Shown piece by piece: positions 25,262 to 32,372 of a stretch of DNA of 39,614 bases (positions within the stretch are counted from its first letter, which is position 1; every line of letters begins with the position of its first letter). Origin of the DNA: Phycisphaera sp. (GTDB taxonomy: Bacteria > Planctomycetota > Phycisphaerae > Phycisphaerales > Phycisphaeraceae); the NCBI GenBank assembly GCA_028285385.1, contig JANQPR010000080.1, positions 1 through 39,614 on the forward strand. The letters are read 5' to 3'. The translations under genes and the position numbers were made by a program. The notes under the pieces are model-generated. The model saw nothing but the letters and a program-made list of their open reading frames with translations. It did no database searches and was not told where the DNA came from.

Positions 25262-26596
25262 TCAAACGCCGAAGCCCAGGTCGTAGCCCTTGTCTTCGAT
25301 CTGCCTGAACACCTCCGCCACAATGTGCCGCCAGGTGTAGCGGGGGATCACCGAGTCGTACGCGTTCCGGGACGCCTCGTCCCAGGCCGCGTCGTCGGAC
25401 CGGATGTAGCGAAGGACTGCGTCGGCGGCGGCCTCGACGCCTTTCCCCGGGACCACGACGCCGCCCCCCGCCGGGGCGATCACGTCCGTGACGACCGGGA
25501 TGTGCTCGGTGCCCACGACCGGGACCCCGCACGCGGCCGCCTCGCACGCCGCCATCCCGAAGCCCTCCATGATCGACATGGTCAGGAAACACCGCGACGT
25601 CCTCAGGATGTTGGGCAGGATGTTGGAACCGGTGCCGTTCTGCGGCAGGTCCCGGGGGCTGAAGATGTGCACCCGGTCCTGCAGGGCGTGGCGCCCGACG
25701 ATGTCGTGGATCCGGCGGGCGACGCCGGGCTCCATCGTCTCGTCGAGGTTGAGGAACATGCTGATGTCGTCCTCCTGCTCCGCCACCAGCGCGAAGGCCT
25801 CGACCGCTTTGTCCTTGTCTTTCAACGCGTCGGAACGCCCGAACTCACAGATGTGCGGCCGACGAAACATCTCGGCCGGTCGTCCCAGGAACTCGGCGTG
25901 GTTCCGCGCCTGTTGCCCCGTCAACGTCTCCTGGTCCATGGGGCAGAACCGTTCCGTGTCCACGCCCGGGTAGATGTCGATCAGCTTCTCGGTCCAGTCC
26001 CGGCCGTGCGCGGATTGCAGGTCCTGATGGACGAGCTTGGAGGTCGACCCCACCAGGTGCGCGCCGTCCAACACGCGCTCCTCATAGCGTTCGCGGATGA
26101 AGATGCTGTGCGTCTCCTGCTCCTCGTGGCTGAGCGGGGCCTTCTTCATGCCGACGGGCTCGTGTGGGACCCACACGTGCAACGCGTCGGGGAAGTGCCG
26201 GCAAAGCATGTCGCCCAACAGCCCGCCATCCCAGAAGTGCGAGATGATCAGCTTCGGCGTGTAGTCCTTCGGGAAGGCGGCGAGGACGGGCTCGACGGCG
26301 TTCCCGATCAGCGCACCGGTGAGGAACTCCTTGCGGACGAACGCCTCCACGCCGTCGCCGACGTGCAGCACGTAGAGCTCGCGGTCCGGGTCCTTGCTCA
26401 ACCCCTCGCGCAACCGCCCGGTGTACGGGTGGACGAAGCCGCCGCGGTTGAGGATGTACACCCGGCTGCCGCAGGCGTCGTGGATCTGCTCTCCCAGGTT
26501 CTGGACGTAGATGTTCTGCCCCCCCGTGTCCGGCAGGCCGGGGAAGATGTCCAGTTCGTGGATGCCGTGCCAGGTGATGAGCAGGACGTCGTCCAT
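25262..26596 (-). CDS. GT4 glycosyltransferase, sucrose-phosphate-synthase-like
   Basis: The ATG at 26596, with GGAG five bases upstream, gives 444 residues. The N-terminal PDTGGQNIYVQNLGEQI (22-38) matches the donor/acceptor loop of sucrose synthase and sucrose-phosphate synthase, which start with DTGGQ. The C-terminal Rossmann domain has the GT4 EX7E motif with Glu344 and Glu352 (SIMEGFGMAACEAAACGVP). A region YPGVDTERFCP (209-219) is also typical. The enzyme is a retaining cytoplasmic glycosyltransferase that could make a sugar or compatible solute such as sucrose or a glycerate glycoside. No phosphatase or partner lies nearby. It is transcribed away from rsmJ across a 206-base gap. Confidence 0.87.
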   Translation of the reverse strand: MDDVLLITWHGIHELDIFPGLPDTGGQNIYVQNLGEQIHDACGSRVYILNRGGFVHPYTGRLREGLSKDPDRELYVLHVGDGVEAFVRKEFLTGALIGNAVEPVLAAFPKDYTPKLIISHFWDGGLLGDMLCRHFPDALHVWVPHEPVGMKKAPLSHEEQETHSIFIRERYEERVLDGAHLVGSTSKLVHQDLQSAHGRDWTEKLIDIYPGVDTERFCPMDQETLTGQQARNHAEFLGRPAEMFRRPHICEFGRSDALKDKDKAVEAFALVAEQEDDISMFLNLDETMEPGVARRIHDIVGRHALQDRVHIFSPRDLPQNGTGSNILPNILRTSRCFLTMSIMEGFGMAACEAAACGVPVVGTEHIPVVTDVIAPAGGGVVVPGKGVEAAADAVLRYIRSDDAAWDEASRNAYDSVIPRYTWRHIVAEVFRQIEDKGYDLGFGV

Positions 26597-26802
26597 CGGG
26601 TCTCCGGGGTCAATGGAAGGATCAGAGACGCAACGTGCCGTCCGCATCGGGTGGGACGGTCCAGCCGCCGGTTGCGTCGTGTCGCAGGCGTCGCCCCGCT
26701 CGCGGTCGGTGGCCCCGCGGGCCGGTCCGAGCGCGGTACGGGCGGACGCACCATACCCCTCCTGAGCGGCGATCAGCAACGCGCCCTGCTAGGTTCTCGG
26801 TC

Positions 26803-27594
26803 GTGCCCGACGTGAACGAAACCGTCGCCGTCGCGTTCGACCGCCCCGCCGACCGCAAGGCCGCCGAAGCGCTCGGCGAACGGCTGCAGCTGCCCATCGC
26901 AAAGCGCTTCCGTGACCCGCATGCGTTGCACCTGGCGGTTTCCGAGCCGAACCGAATCGAGCTGCGCGTCGTCGCCGCCGACCACCCGCTGCACGGCGGG
27001 CACCCGGTGGCCGTCGAACTGCTCAAGCTCGACACCGCGTCGCCCGCCGGCCGCAAACTCAACACGCCGCTGTTCAAGGCCGTTGGCGTCCGAAAAGGCA
27101 ACCCGTTCCGCCCGCGCGTGCTCGACGCCACCGCCGGGCTCGGGGAGGACGCCTGGCTCCTTGCCACCACCGGGTGCGACGTGCTCGCGCTCGAACGTCA
27201 CCCGGTGATCCACGCCTTGCTCGAAAACGGCTTACGCCGCGCCGCCGAAGCTCAACCGGAGATCGCGACAAGAATCGAACTGCTGCACAACAACGCCGCC
27301 GGGCATCTCGCTTCCCCAAACCCCGAACCCCAAACCTCGAACCCCGACGTCGTGTACCTCGACCCGATGTTCCCGCTCGGCCGAAAGACCGCCGAGCGCA
27401 AGCCGATGCGCGTGCTCCGGATGCTCGCCGGCGACGACCCCGACGCCGACGCGCTGCTTGAGCCCGCGCTTCAACGCGCCGCTCGACGCGTCGTGGTCAA
27501 ACGCCCGCGACACGCCCCGCCCCTCGCCGGACGAGAGCCGACCGTCACCCACGCCGGCAAAGCCCTGCGTTTCGACGTCTACGCGACCGGGTGA
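26803..27594 (+). CDS. rsmJ: RsmJ-like 16S rRNA (guanine-N2) methyltransferase
   Basis: The protein has 263 residues from a GTG at 26803. SAM-binding motif I is VLDATAGLGEDAWLLA (106-121), followed by the acidic end ALERHPV (129-135), catalytic-type VVYLDPMFP (183-191) and the family end RRVVVKRPRHAPPLA (228-242) and RFDVY. These match RsmJ, which methylates G1516 of E. coli 16S rRNA. The N-terminal ~95 residues are the usual RsmJ N-domain. Residues about 171-182, just before the catalytic motif, are encoded by a 7-bp tandem repeat and replace an ordinary loop. The start codon is uncertain; GTG at 26812 is also possible. It converges on sppA with 16 bases between stops. Confidence 0.88.
   Translation: MPDVNETVAVAFDRPADRKAAEALGERLQLPIAKRFRDPHALHLAVSEPNRIELRVVAADHPLHGGHPVAVELLKLDTASPAGRKLNTPLFKAVGVRKGNPFRPRVLDATAGLGEDAWLLATTGCDVLALERHPVIHALLENGLRRAAEAQPEIATRIELLHNNAAGHLASPNPEPQTSNPDVVYLDPMFPLGRKTAERKPMRVLRMLAGDDPDADALLEPALQRAARRVVVKRPRHAPPLAGREPTVTHAGKALRFDVYATG
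27314..27348 (+). repeat. Heptanucleotide tandem repeat inside rsmJ
   Basis: Five consecutive 7-base units of consensus CCYCRAA (two CCCCAAA, one CCCCGAA, one CCTCGAA, one ending in C) lie in the coding sequence. They encode a Pro/Asn/Ser-rich loop. Similar 7-bp period arrays occur between other genes in the window. Confidence 0.85.
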
Positions 27595-27614
27595 ACACGA
27601 TCGGAAGCGTTCAC
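27591..27614. terminator. Small palindrome holding the two convergent stops
   Basis: GTGAAC at 27591-27596 pairs with GTTCAC at 27609-27614 across 12 bases. Each arm contains the TGA of rsmJ or of sppA. The short stem and lack of T-runs make termination uncertain. Confidence 0.3.
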
Positions 27615-29566
27615 ATGCCCGGACGCGTCAGCGCGAACGGCATTACCACCGCCACGCGCTCGCGCCCGAGCACGCCCAGCGACGCCGCGGCCTCCTTCAC
27701 CGCCGCCGCCCGCGTCGGGTCCAGCCGTTCCAACGCCGACAGCACCGCCGCCCACGGCGAGGCCGATTCGGCACGCATCGCCGCCGCCAATGGCACGGAT
27801 GCCGACAGCGACAAGTCGCTCGGCCGCTCGCCGATGCCCTGCGACTGCTCCATCAGTTGCGTGAAGAAGTCCTTCGGCCGGGGGACGACACGCGTGCCGT
27901 AGTCGTCGCCGAGTTCCGCGAGTTGTGCCGCACGCTCGATCGCATGCCGCAACCCGCCGAGCTCGTCGACCAACCCGCGTTCGAGCGCCTGCTGCCCCGT
28001 GTACACCCGGCCGCCGGCAAGGTCGGCCAACGGCTGCGTCAACTTCTCGCCCCGCCCGGCCTCGACGTGGGCCGTGAACGCGCCGTAGACGTCCCCCATC
28101 CACGACCGCAGCTTCGCCCGGTGCTCGTCGCGGAACCGGTCCGGCCCGGCGTAGAAGTCCGCGTTCGCGCCGCGTTGGTACGGGTGGAAGTTGATGCCGA
28201 CCTTGTCCCACAGCTCGGCCGTCACCAGCTTGCCCGAGATCACGCCGATCGAGCCCGTGATCGTCGTCGGGTCGGCCACGATTGCGTCGGCCCGGCAGGC
28301 GACGTAGTACCCCCCGCTGCCCGCGATGTTGCCCATCGACACGACCAATGGCTTGCGCCCCTGCACCCGCATCGTCGCCGCAAGGATCGCCTCGCTCGCC
28401 TGCGCCGAGCCGCCCGGTGAATCCACCCGCAGCACCACCGCCTTCACCGCGTCGTCCTCGGCGGCCTCGTCGAGCGCGTGCGCGATGTCGCCGCTGTAGG
28501 CCCCGTCGCTTCCGCCGAACGGGTTGGGCTGCGCATGCCCGAGTTGGATCGCCCCTTCGACGTACACGATGCCGACGACCGGGCTGTCGTTCTTCGGCTT
28601 CCGCGGCGGCGCGAAGACGGACGAGAACAACGCGAACGGGTTCGTGAAGTTTGCCTTCGGCCCGGCGCGCCGGTAGCGGTTGTTGATCCGCGCCTCGCCG
28701 CCGTGCTCGGCCTCCATCTCCGCCTTGACCGAAGCGACGAACTGCTCCCTGGTCTGCACCGCGTCGATCAGCCCGGCCTCGAGCGCCTGCTCCGCCAGAT
28801 ACGGTCCGCCGTCGATCAGAGACTCGACTTCGTCGGCGCTCATGCCGCGGGCGTCGGCGACGCGTTGCACCACCGCCGCATACCACGAGTCGAACAGCCA
28901 GTTCAGGTTCTCGTCCGCCGCCTCGCTCGGGCCGTCGCGGTATAGCATCTCCGCACCGGACTTGTACTCGGCGATCGTCTCGAAGTCCGCCGACACGCCG
29001 AGCTTGCCCAGCAGGTCCTTGAGGTACACCGCCTCGCCGTAGAACCCGGTCAGCCACAGCATCGCCTGCGGCGGCATCACGAGCCGGTCCACGTCTCCCA
29101 GCGTCGCGAGCCCGACCGTCCGTAGGCTCTCGGCGAACACGTACACCGGTTTGCCCGCGGCACGCACCTCCTGCAGCGCGGCGTGCAGCTCCTCGAGCTG
29201 CGGCATCCCGGCCGAGAAGCCGCCAAACGTCAGCACGAGCGCCTTGGCCTTGTCGTCCTCGGCGAGCTTGTGCAGGCGGCCGGTCAGGCTGCGTAGCGAC
29301 ACGCCCTGCTCGGCGGCCAGCCCGAACGGGTCTTCGACCGTCTGCTCGGTGAGCCGACCGGTCAGGTGCAGGTGCACGATCATCGGCCGGACGGTCTCCG
29401 CGTCGCCCTTCTCGGGCGCGTCGTCTTTCGCTTCGGCCTGGGTCGCCGGCGCCTCGGCGACGGCCGTGTCTTGCGCGACCACGCCCCACGGCATCAACGC
29501 CAGCGCGGCGGCCAACCAACACCACAGAGTTCGTCGAAGACGCAAACTTCCTCGGTCGCTCAACAT
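27611..29566 (-). CDS. sppA: Signal peptide peptidase SppA (67K-type)
   Basis: This 651-residue protein begins with a positively charged N-terminus and one membrane helix or signal anchor (about 13-31). It is the tandem-domain form of SppA: the first ClpP-like domain supplies the catalytic Lys202 (AEYKSGAEM), and the second supplies the nucleophile Ser417 (NIAGSGGYYVA), followed by the family signature TTITGSIGVISG (434-445). SppA digests cleaved signal peptides at the inner membrane. Length fits the 618-residue E. coli enzyme plus an acidic Ala/Glu-rich linker (about 34-58). AAGGAG lies six bases before the ATG. It fits the Sec theme of this region (secDF, yajC). Confidence 0.94.
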   Translation of the reverse strand: MLSDRGSLRLRRTLWCWLAAALALMPWGVVAQDTAVAEAPATQAEAKDDAPEKGDAETVRPMIVHLHLTGRLTEQTVEDPFGLAAEQGVSLRSLTGRLHKLAEDDKAKALVLTFGGFSAGMPQLEELHAALQEVRAAGKPVYVFAESLRTVGLATLGDVDRLVMPPQAMLWLTGFYGEAVYLKDLLGKLGVSADFETIAEYKSGAEMLYRDGPSEAADENLNWLFDSWYAAVVQRVADARGMSADEVESLIDGGPYLAEQALEAGLIDAVQTREQFVASVKAEMEAEHGGEARINNRYRRAGPKANFTNPFALFSSVFAPPRKPKNDSPVVGIVYVEGAIQLGHAQPNPFGGSDGAYSGDIAHALDEAAEDDAVKAVVLRVDSPGGSAQASEAILAATMRVQGRKPLVVSMGNIAGSGGYYVACRADAIVADPTTITGSIGVISGKLVTAELWDKVGINFHPYQRGANADFYAGPDRFRDEHRAKLRSWMGDVYGAFTAHVEAGRGEKLTQPLADLAGGRVYTGQQALERGLVDELGGLRHAIERAAQLAELGDDYGTRVVPRPKDFFTQLMEQSQGIGERPSDLSLSASVPLAAAMRAESASPWAAVLSALERLDPTRAAAVKEAAASLGVLGRERVAVVMPFALTRPGM

Positions 29567-29639
29567 CGCCGGCTCCTTGATTGAGGTAGCTCAGGTTCGC
29601 GGGCAAGCCGCCACTCAACGAAGCGGTCTGCGTCTTCGG

Positions 29640-29645
29640 ATTCTA
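29640..29645 (-). promoter_or_regulatory. Possible -10 element of sppA
   Basis: TAGAAT on the minus strand lies about 75 bases before the ATG, the same hexamer found before the LEPR-XLL gene. No clear -35 element accompanies it. Confidence 0.22.
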
Positions 29646-29757
29646 CCGCCGGCGAACTCCCGCCCCCGCCGATCGCACGCGGTAATGTCCCAACTCCAAG
29701 ACACGCGCCAGGCCTCACCCGCACGCCGCGCACGAACCGAGTCAGAAGGAGCTCGCT

Positions 29758-30798
29758 TCAGGGGGGCGACAGCTTGTAAACCTCGATCGTGTCCACACTG
29801 CCGGACAACAACCCGCTCGAAGGCTCGCCTTCGGGCTCTTGGCCAAACTCGATCTGCAATACGCCGCGGTCGCTCGGGTACGTCCCCGTAAAATGCGTGA
29901 ATACGACCCGCGTGAACTCGGTGTCGTCCAGCCGGACCTTCCCCGCCCCTCGGTCCGACGTCGCCAGCTGCCAGCGCCCTTCACCACCGGCGTGGTTCGA
30001 CCACAACCGCAACGGGTGTGCCGAATCGCTCGCCTTCCCCCAAATCACCACCTGATAAAAACTCTCATCCTCGATCTCTTCGTTGACCAAGAGATTGATT
30101 CCGCCCCCCCACCCCAGCCCGCTGCCACGCACCGACATCTCTCCGGACGCCGATGGCTGCCGCACGTTCAACACCTCGCCGCCTTCCGACCAAGCCCACA
30201 GGTTGGCGATCCCCAAATCTGCCAACGGCCCCGCGCCCACGTCCTCGAAATCGACCCGGCGGAGCAGCGTCTTCTCGTAATCCGCCCAGCGATCCGTAAA
30301 CGCAGGCCGACCACCGTTGTCATAAACCTCCAACTCATGGATTGAGTAGTTCCAGCTGGTCCCCCGTTCTAAGAGATGCAGCTTCACGAACCGGGCTTCT
30401 ACCGTTTCGAACACAATGGACTCGCCGCCGCCGGCCGCGTCGTCCGTTGCGTATACCTCACGCCACCGCGACCCGTCCGACGAGACCTCGAGCCGATACG
30501 CCTTCGCGTTCGCCACCTCCCACTGAATGAAAACCTGGTCGAACCTGGTCGTTTCTCCAAGGTCGACCACCAACACCGGGTCGTCGTCGGGCATCGCGCT
30601 CCACCGCGTCCAGAAGTTCCCGTCGCAGAGCGCATCAAGCAACCCTTGCCCGTACCGCTCCGCGACCTCGGAAACGACTCGCACCGACTTCCCGGCGGCC
30701 AAGTTCACGGGCCGGGCCCCATCGCCCGCCCCCCCAAACGCCGGAGACACCCCCCACGCCGCGAACGAAAGGCCAAACCAACAAAGCAACCTATGCAT
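29758..30798 (-). CDS. Exported discoidin (F5/8 type C) domain protein
   Basis: The ATG at 30798 is preceded by GGAGG at eight bases and gives 346 residues. A signal peptide covers about 1-22 (LLCWFGLSFAAWGVSPAFG). Residues about 30-160 match the F5/8C galactose-binding-like fold (NLAAGKSVRV, DGNFWTRWSA, VLVVDLGETTRFDQVFIQWE, YRLEVSSDGSRW, RFVKLHLLERG, IHELEVY). The remaining ~180 residues look like a second beta-sandwich, probably carbohydrate-binding, which I cannot place in a family. It is likely a periplasmic or surface glycan-binding protein. No catalytic domain is seen. The neighbouring IS3 relic and repeats upstream suggest its promoter region was disturbed in the past. Confidence 0.8.
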   Translation of the reverse strand: MHRLLCWFGLSFAAWGVSPAFGGAGDGARPVNLAAGKSVRVVSEVAERYGQGLLDALCDGNFWTRWSAMPDDDPVLVVDLGETTRFDQVFIQWEVANAKAYRLEVSSDGSRWREVYATDDAAGGGESIVFETVEARFVKLHLLERGTSWNYSIHELEVYDNGGRPAFTDRWADYEKTLLRRVDFEDVGAGPLADLGIANLWAWSEGGEVLNVRQPSASGEMSVRGSGLGWGGGINLLVNEEIEDESFYQVVIWGKASDSAHPLRLWSNHAGGEGRWQLATSDRGAGKVRLDDTEFTRVVFTHFTGTYPSDRGVLQIEFGQEPEGEPSSGLLSGSVDTIEVYKLSPP

Positions 30799-30876
30799 CA
30801 CGCCAGCCTCCGGTATACACGACAGTTGGAACACACAGAACAACCTACCCACAACACGCTCGTCGCCTGCCGCTCG

Positions 30877-30904
30877 CATTCGGAAGTTCGAATCCGAAAT
30901 TTCA
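30877..30904. repeat. Short 7-bp period repeat next to the IS3 relic
   Basis: Four degenerate 7-base units (CATTCGG, AAGTTCG, AATCCGA, AATTTCA) follow each other. A 6-bp hairpin (TTCGGA / TCCGAA) is embedded at 30879-30898. The array runs into the stop of the transposase relic. Confidence 0.5.
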
Positions 30905-31140
30905 CAAGCCGTGTCTCACCGACATATAGCGCCGACTGAACCCCATGTTCTCCTTCTCCAGGTCTTTCAGCCGCCCCGCCTGGCCCACCTTCGTCCTGCC
31001 GTACTTCTTGCGCGACCGGCAGCAGGCTTACACCGCCCGCCTTCCTGCTTCGCCGTCATCTCCAAACCGATGCGCACCTTGATGGCACGAGACTTCTCGA
31101 TGATCTGCTCCAGCGTCTGCCGCTTGCTGACCACAGCTAC
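30902..31140 (-). pseudogene. IS3-family OrfA transposase relic
   Basis: Two fragments in different minus-strand frames resemble the OrfA (helix-turn-helix) protein of IS3-type elements. The first, upstream part reads KRQTLEQIIEKSRAIKV (about 31122-31072), matching the usual 'TPEQIIxKLREAEV' start. The second reads RSRKKYGRTKVGQAGRLK and then DLEKEN (about 31018-30947), matching 'YRWRKEYGGMKxDQAxRLKELEKEN'. A frameshift and loss of about 10 residues separate them, and the frame ends at a TGA soon after. No OrfB with its DDE domain and no clear terminal repeats remain. This is a decayed remnant in the 414-base gap between the M29 gene and the discoidin gene; the rest of that gap shows no gene. 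Confidence 0.65.
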
Positions 31141-31212
31141 ATTTTCCTGAACGCGTCCAAGACCCGGGAATCTTCCAACCGGCCGTGGACCGATTGTCAG
31201 GAGGCAGGTCAG

Positions 31213-32334
31213 TCAGGCCAGAGCCTCGGGGTTCAGCCCCTTCAACTCGTCGACGACGAACACGCCGTCCTTGCGGATCAGCCGGTCGTCGAACCAGACC
31301 TCGCCGCCGCCGAAGTCGTCGCGCTGGATAAGCACGAGGTCCCAGTGGACGTCGCTGTGATTACCGTTGCTGGCGTCGTCGTAACACCGCCCGGGCGTGA
31401 AGTGCAGGCTGCCGGCGATCTTCTCGTCGAACAAGATGTCGCGCATCGGCGTGCGGATGTGCGGGTTGAAGCCCAACGAAAACTCGCCGACGTACCGTGC
31501 GCCCTCGTCGGTGTCGAAAATCCCTGACAGCTCTTCGGCGCCTTGGTCGGCGTCGAACTCGACGATGCGCCCCTTCTCGAACGCGAGTCGCACGTTCTCG
31601 AAACTCCGCCCCATATACACCGTCGGCGTGTTGTACTGGATCACGCCCTCGACGCTGTCGCGCACCGGCGCGGTGAAGCACTCGCCGTCGGGGATGTTGC
31701 GCAGCCCCGTGCAGGGGCGCGACGGGATGTCCTTGATGCTGAAGCGCAGGTCGGTGTCGCCGGGGCCCTTGAGGTGGACGCGGTCGGTCCGGTCCATCAG
31801 CTCGACCAGCGGCTTCACGGCCTCGGCCATCTTCGCGTAGTCGAGCGTGCAGACGTCGAAGTAGAAGTCCTCGAAGTCGCTGGTCGGACGGCCGGCGAGC
31901 TGAGCCATGCTCGGAGTCGGCCAGCGGAGGACGCACCACCTCGTGCGCTTGACGCGTTCGTCGCCGTGGACGGGTGTGGCGTAGCGCTTGACGTAGTTCT
32001 GGAGCTGCGCGTCGGGCAGCCCGGCCATCTCCGAGATGTTGTGGCTGCCGCGCAGGCCGATGTACGCGTCCATGCGTTGCATGCGGTCCAGGTCGTAGCC
32101 GCACCACGCGTCGAGCTGCTCGCCCTCGGCGTCCTGCACAAGCGCCCGCTGGATGCGGCTGTTCCTCAGCGACACGTGCGGGTGCGCCCCGACGGACCGC
32201 GCACCGCCAACCAACGCGAGAACCATCTCGGCCGGGATATCGAACGCCTCGATCAGCAGGTGCTCGCCGGGCCGGAGCGCCGTCGAGTGACCGATGAGCG
32301 TCTGCGCGAGCTTCGCGTAGCGGGGGTCATGCAT
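31213..32334 (-). CDS. M29 family metallo-aminopeptidase
   Basis: This 373-residue protein matches the thermophilic aminopeptidase (M29, AmpS/AmpT) family. Expected metal ligands are visible: Glu218 in PDGECFTAP, Glu284 in YVGEFSLG, His311 in DEKIAGSLHF and His330 plus Asp332 in SDVHWDLVL. The conserved GFNPHIRTPMRDILFDEKI block (288-306) is intact. These are cytoplasmic enzymes with two metal ions that remove N-terminal residues from peptides. The protein is slightly shorter than the usual ~410 residues. It starts 38 bases after secDF and may be the last gene of that transcript. It could recycle peptides made by SppA, although this is only inferred from proximity. Confidence 0.9.
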   Translation of the reverse strand: MHDPRYAKLAQTLIGHSTALRPGEHLLIEAFDIPAEMVLALVGGARSVGAHPHVSLRNSRIQRALVQDAEGEQLDAWCGYDLDRMQRMDAYIGLRGSHNISEMAGLPDAQLQNYVKRYATPVHGDERVKRTRWCVLRWPTPSMAQLAGRPTSDFEDFYFDVCTLDYAKMAEAVKPLVELMDRTDRVHLKGPGDTDLRFSIKDIPSRPCTGLRNIPDGECFTAPVRDSVEGVIQYNTPTVYMGRSFENVRLAFEKGRIVEFDADQGAEELSGIFDTDEGARYVGEFSLGFNPHIRTPMRDILFDEKIAGSLHFTPGRCYDDASNGNHSDVHWDLVLIQRDDFGGGEVWFDDRLIRKDGVFVVDELKGLNPEALA

Positions 32335-32372
32335 GCCGGAGAACTTCGGTCGACGGGAGATCGTGCGTGGCG

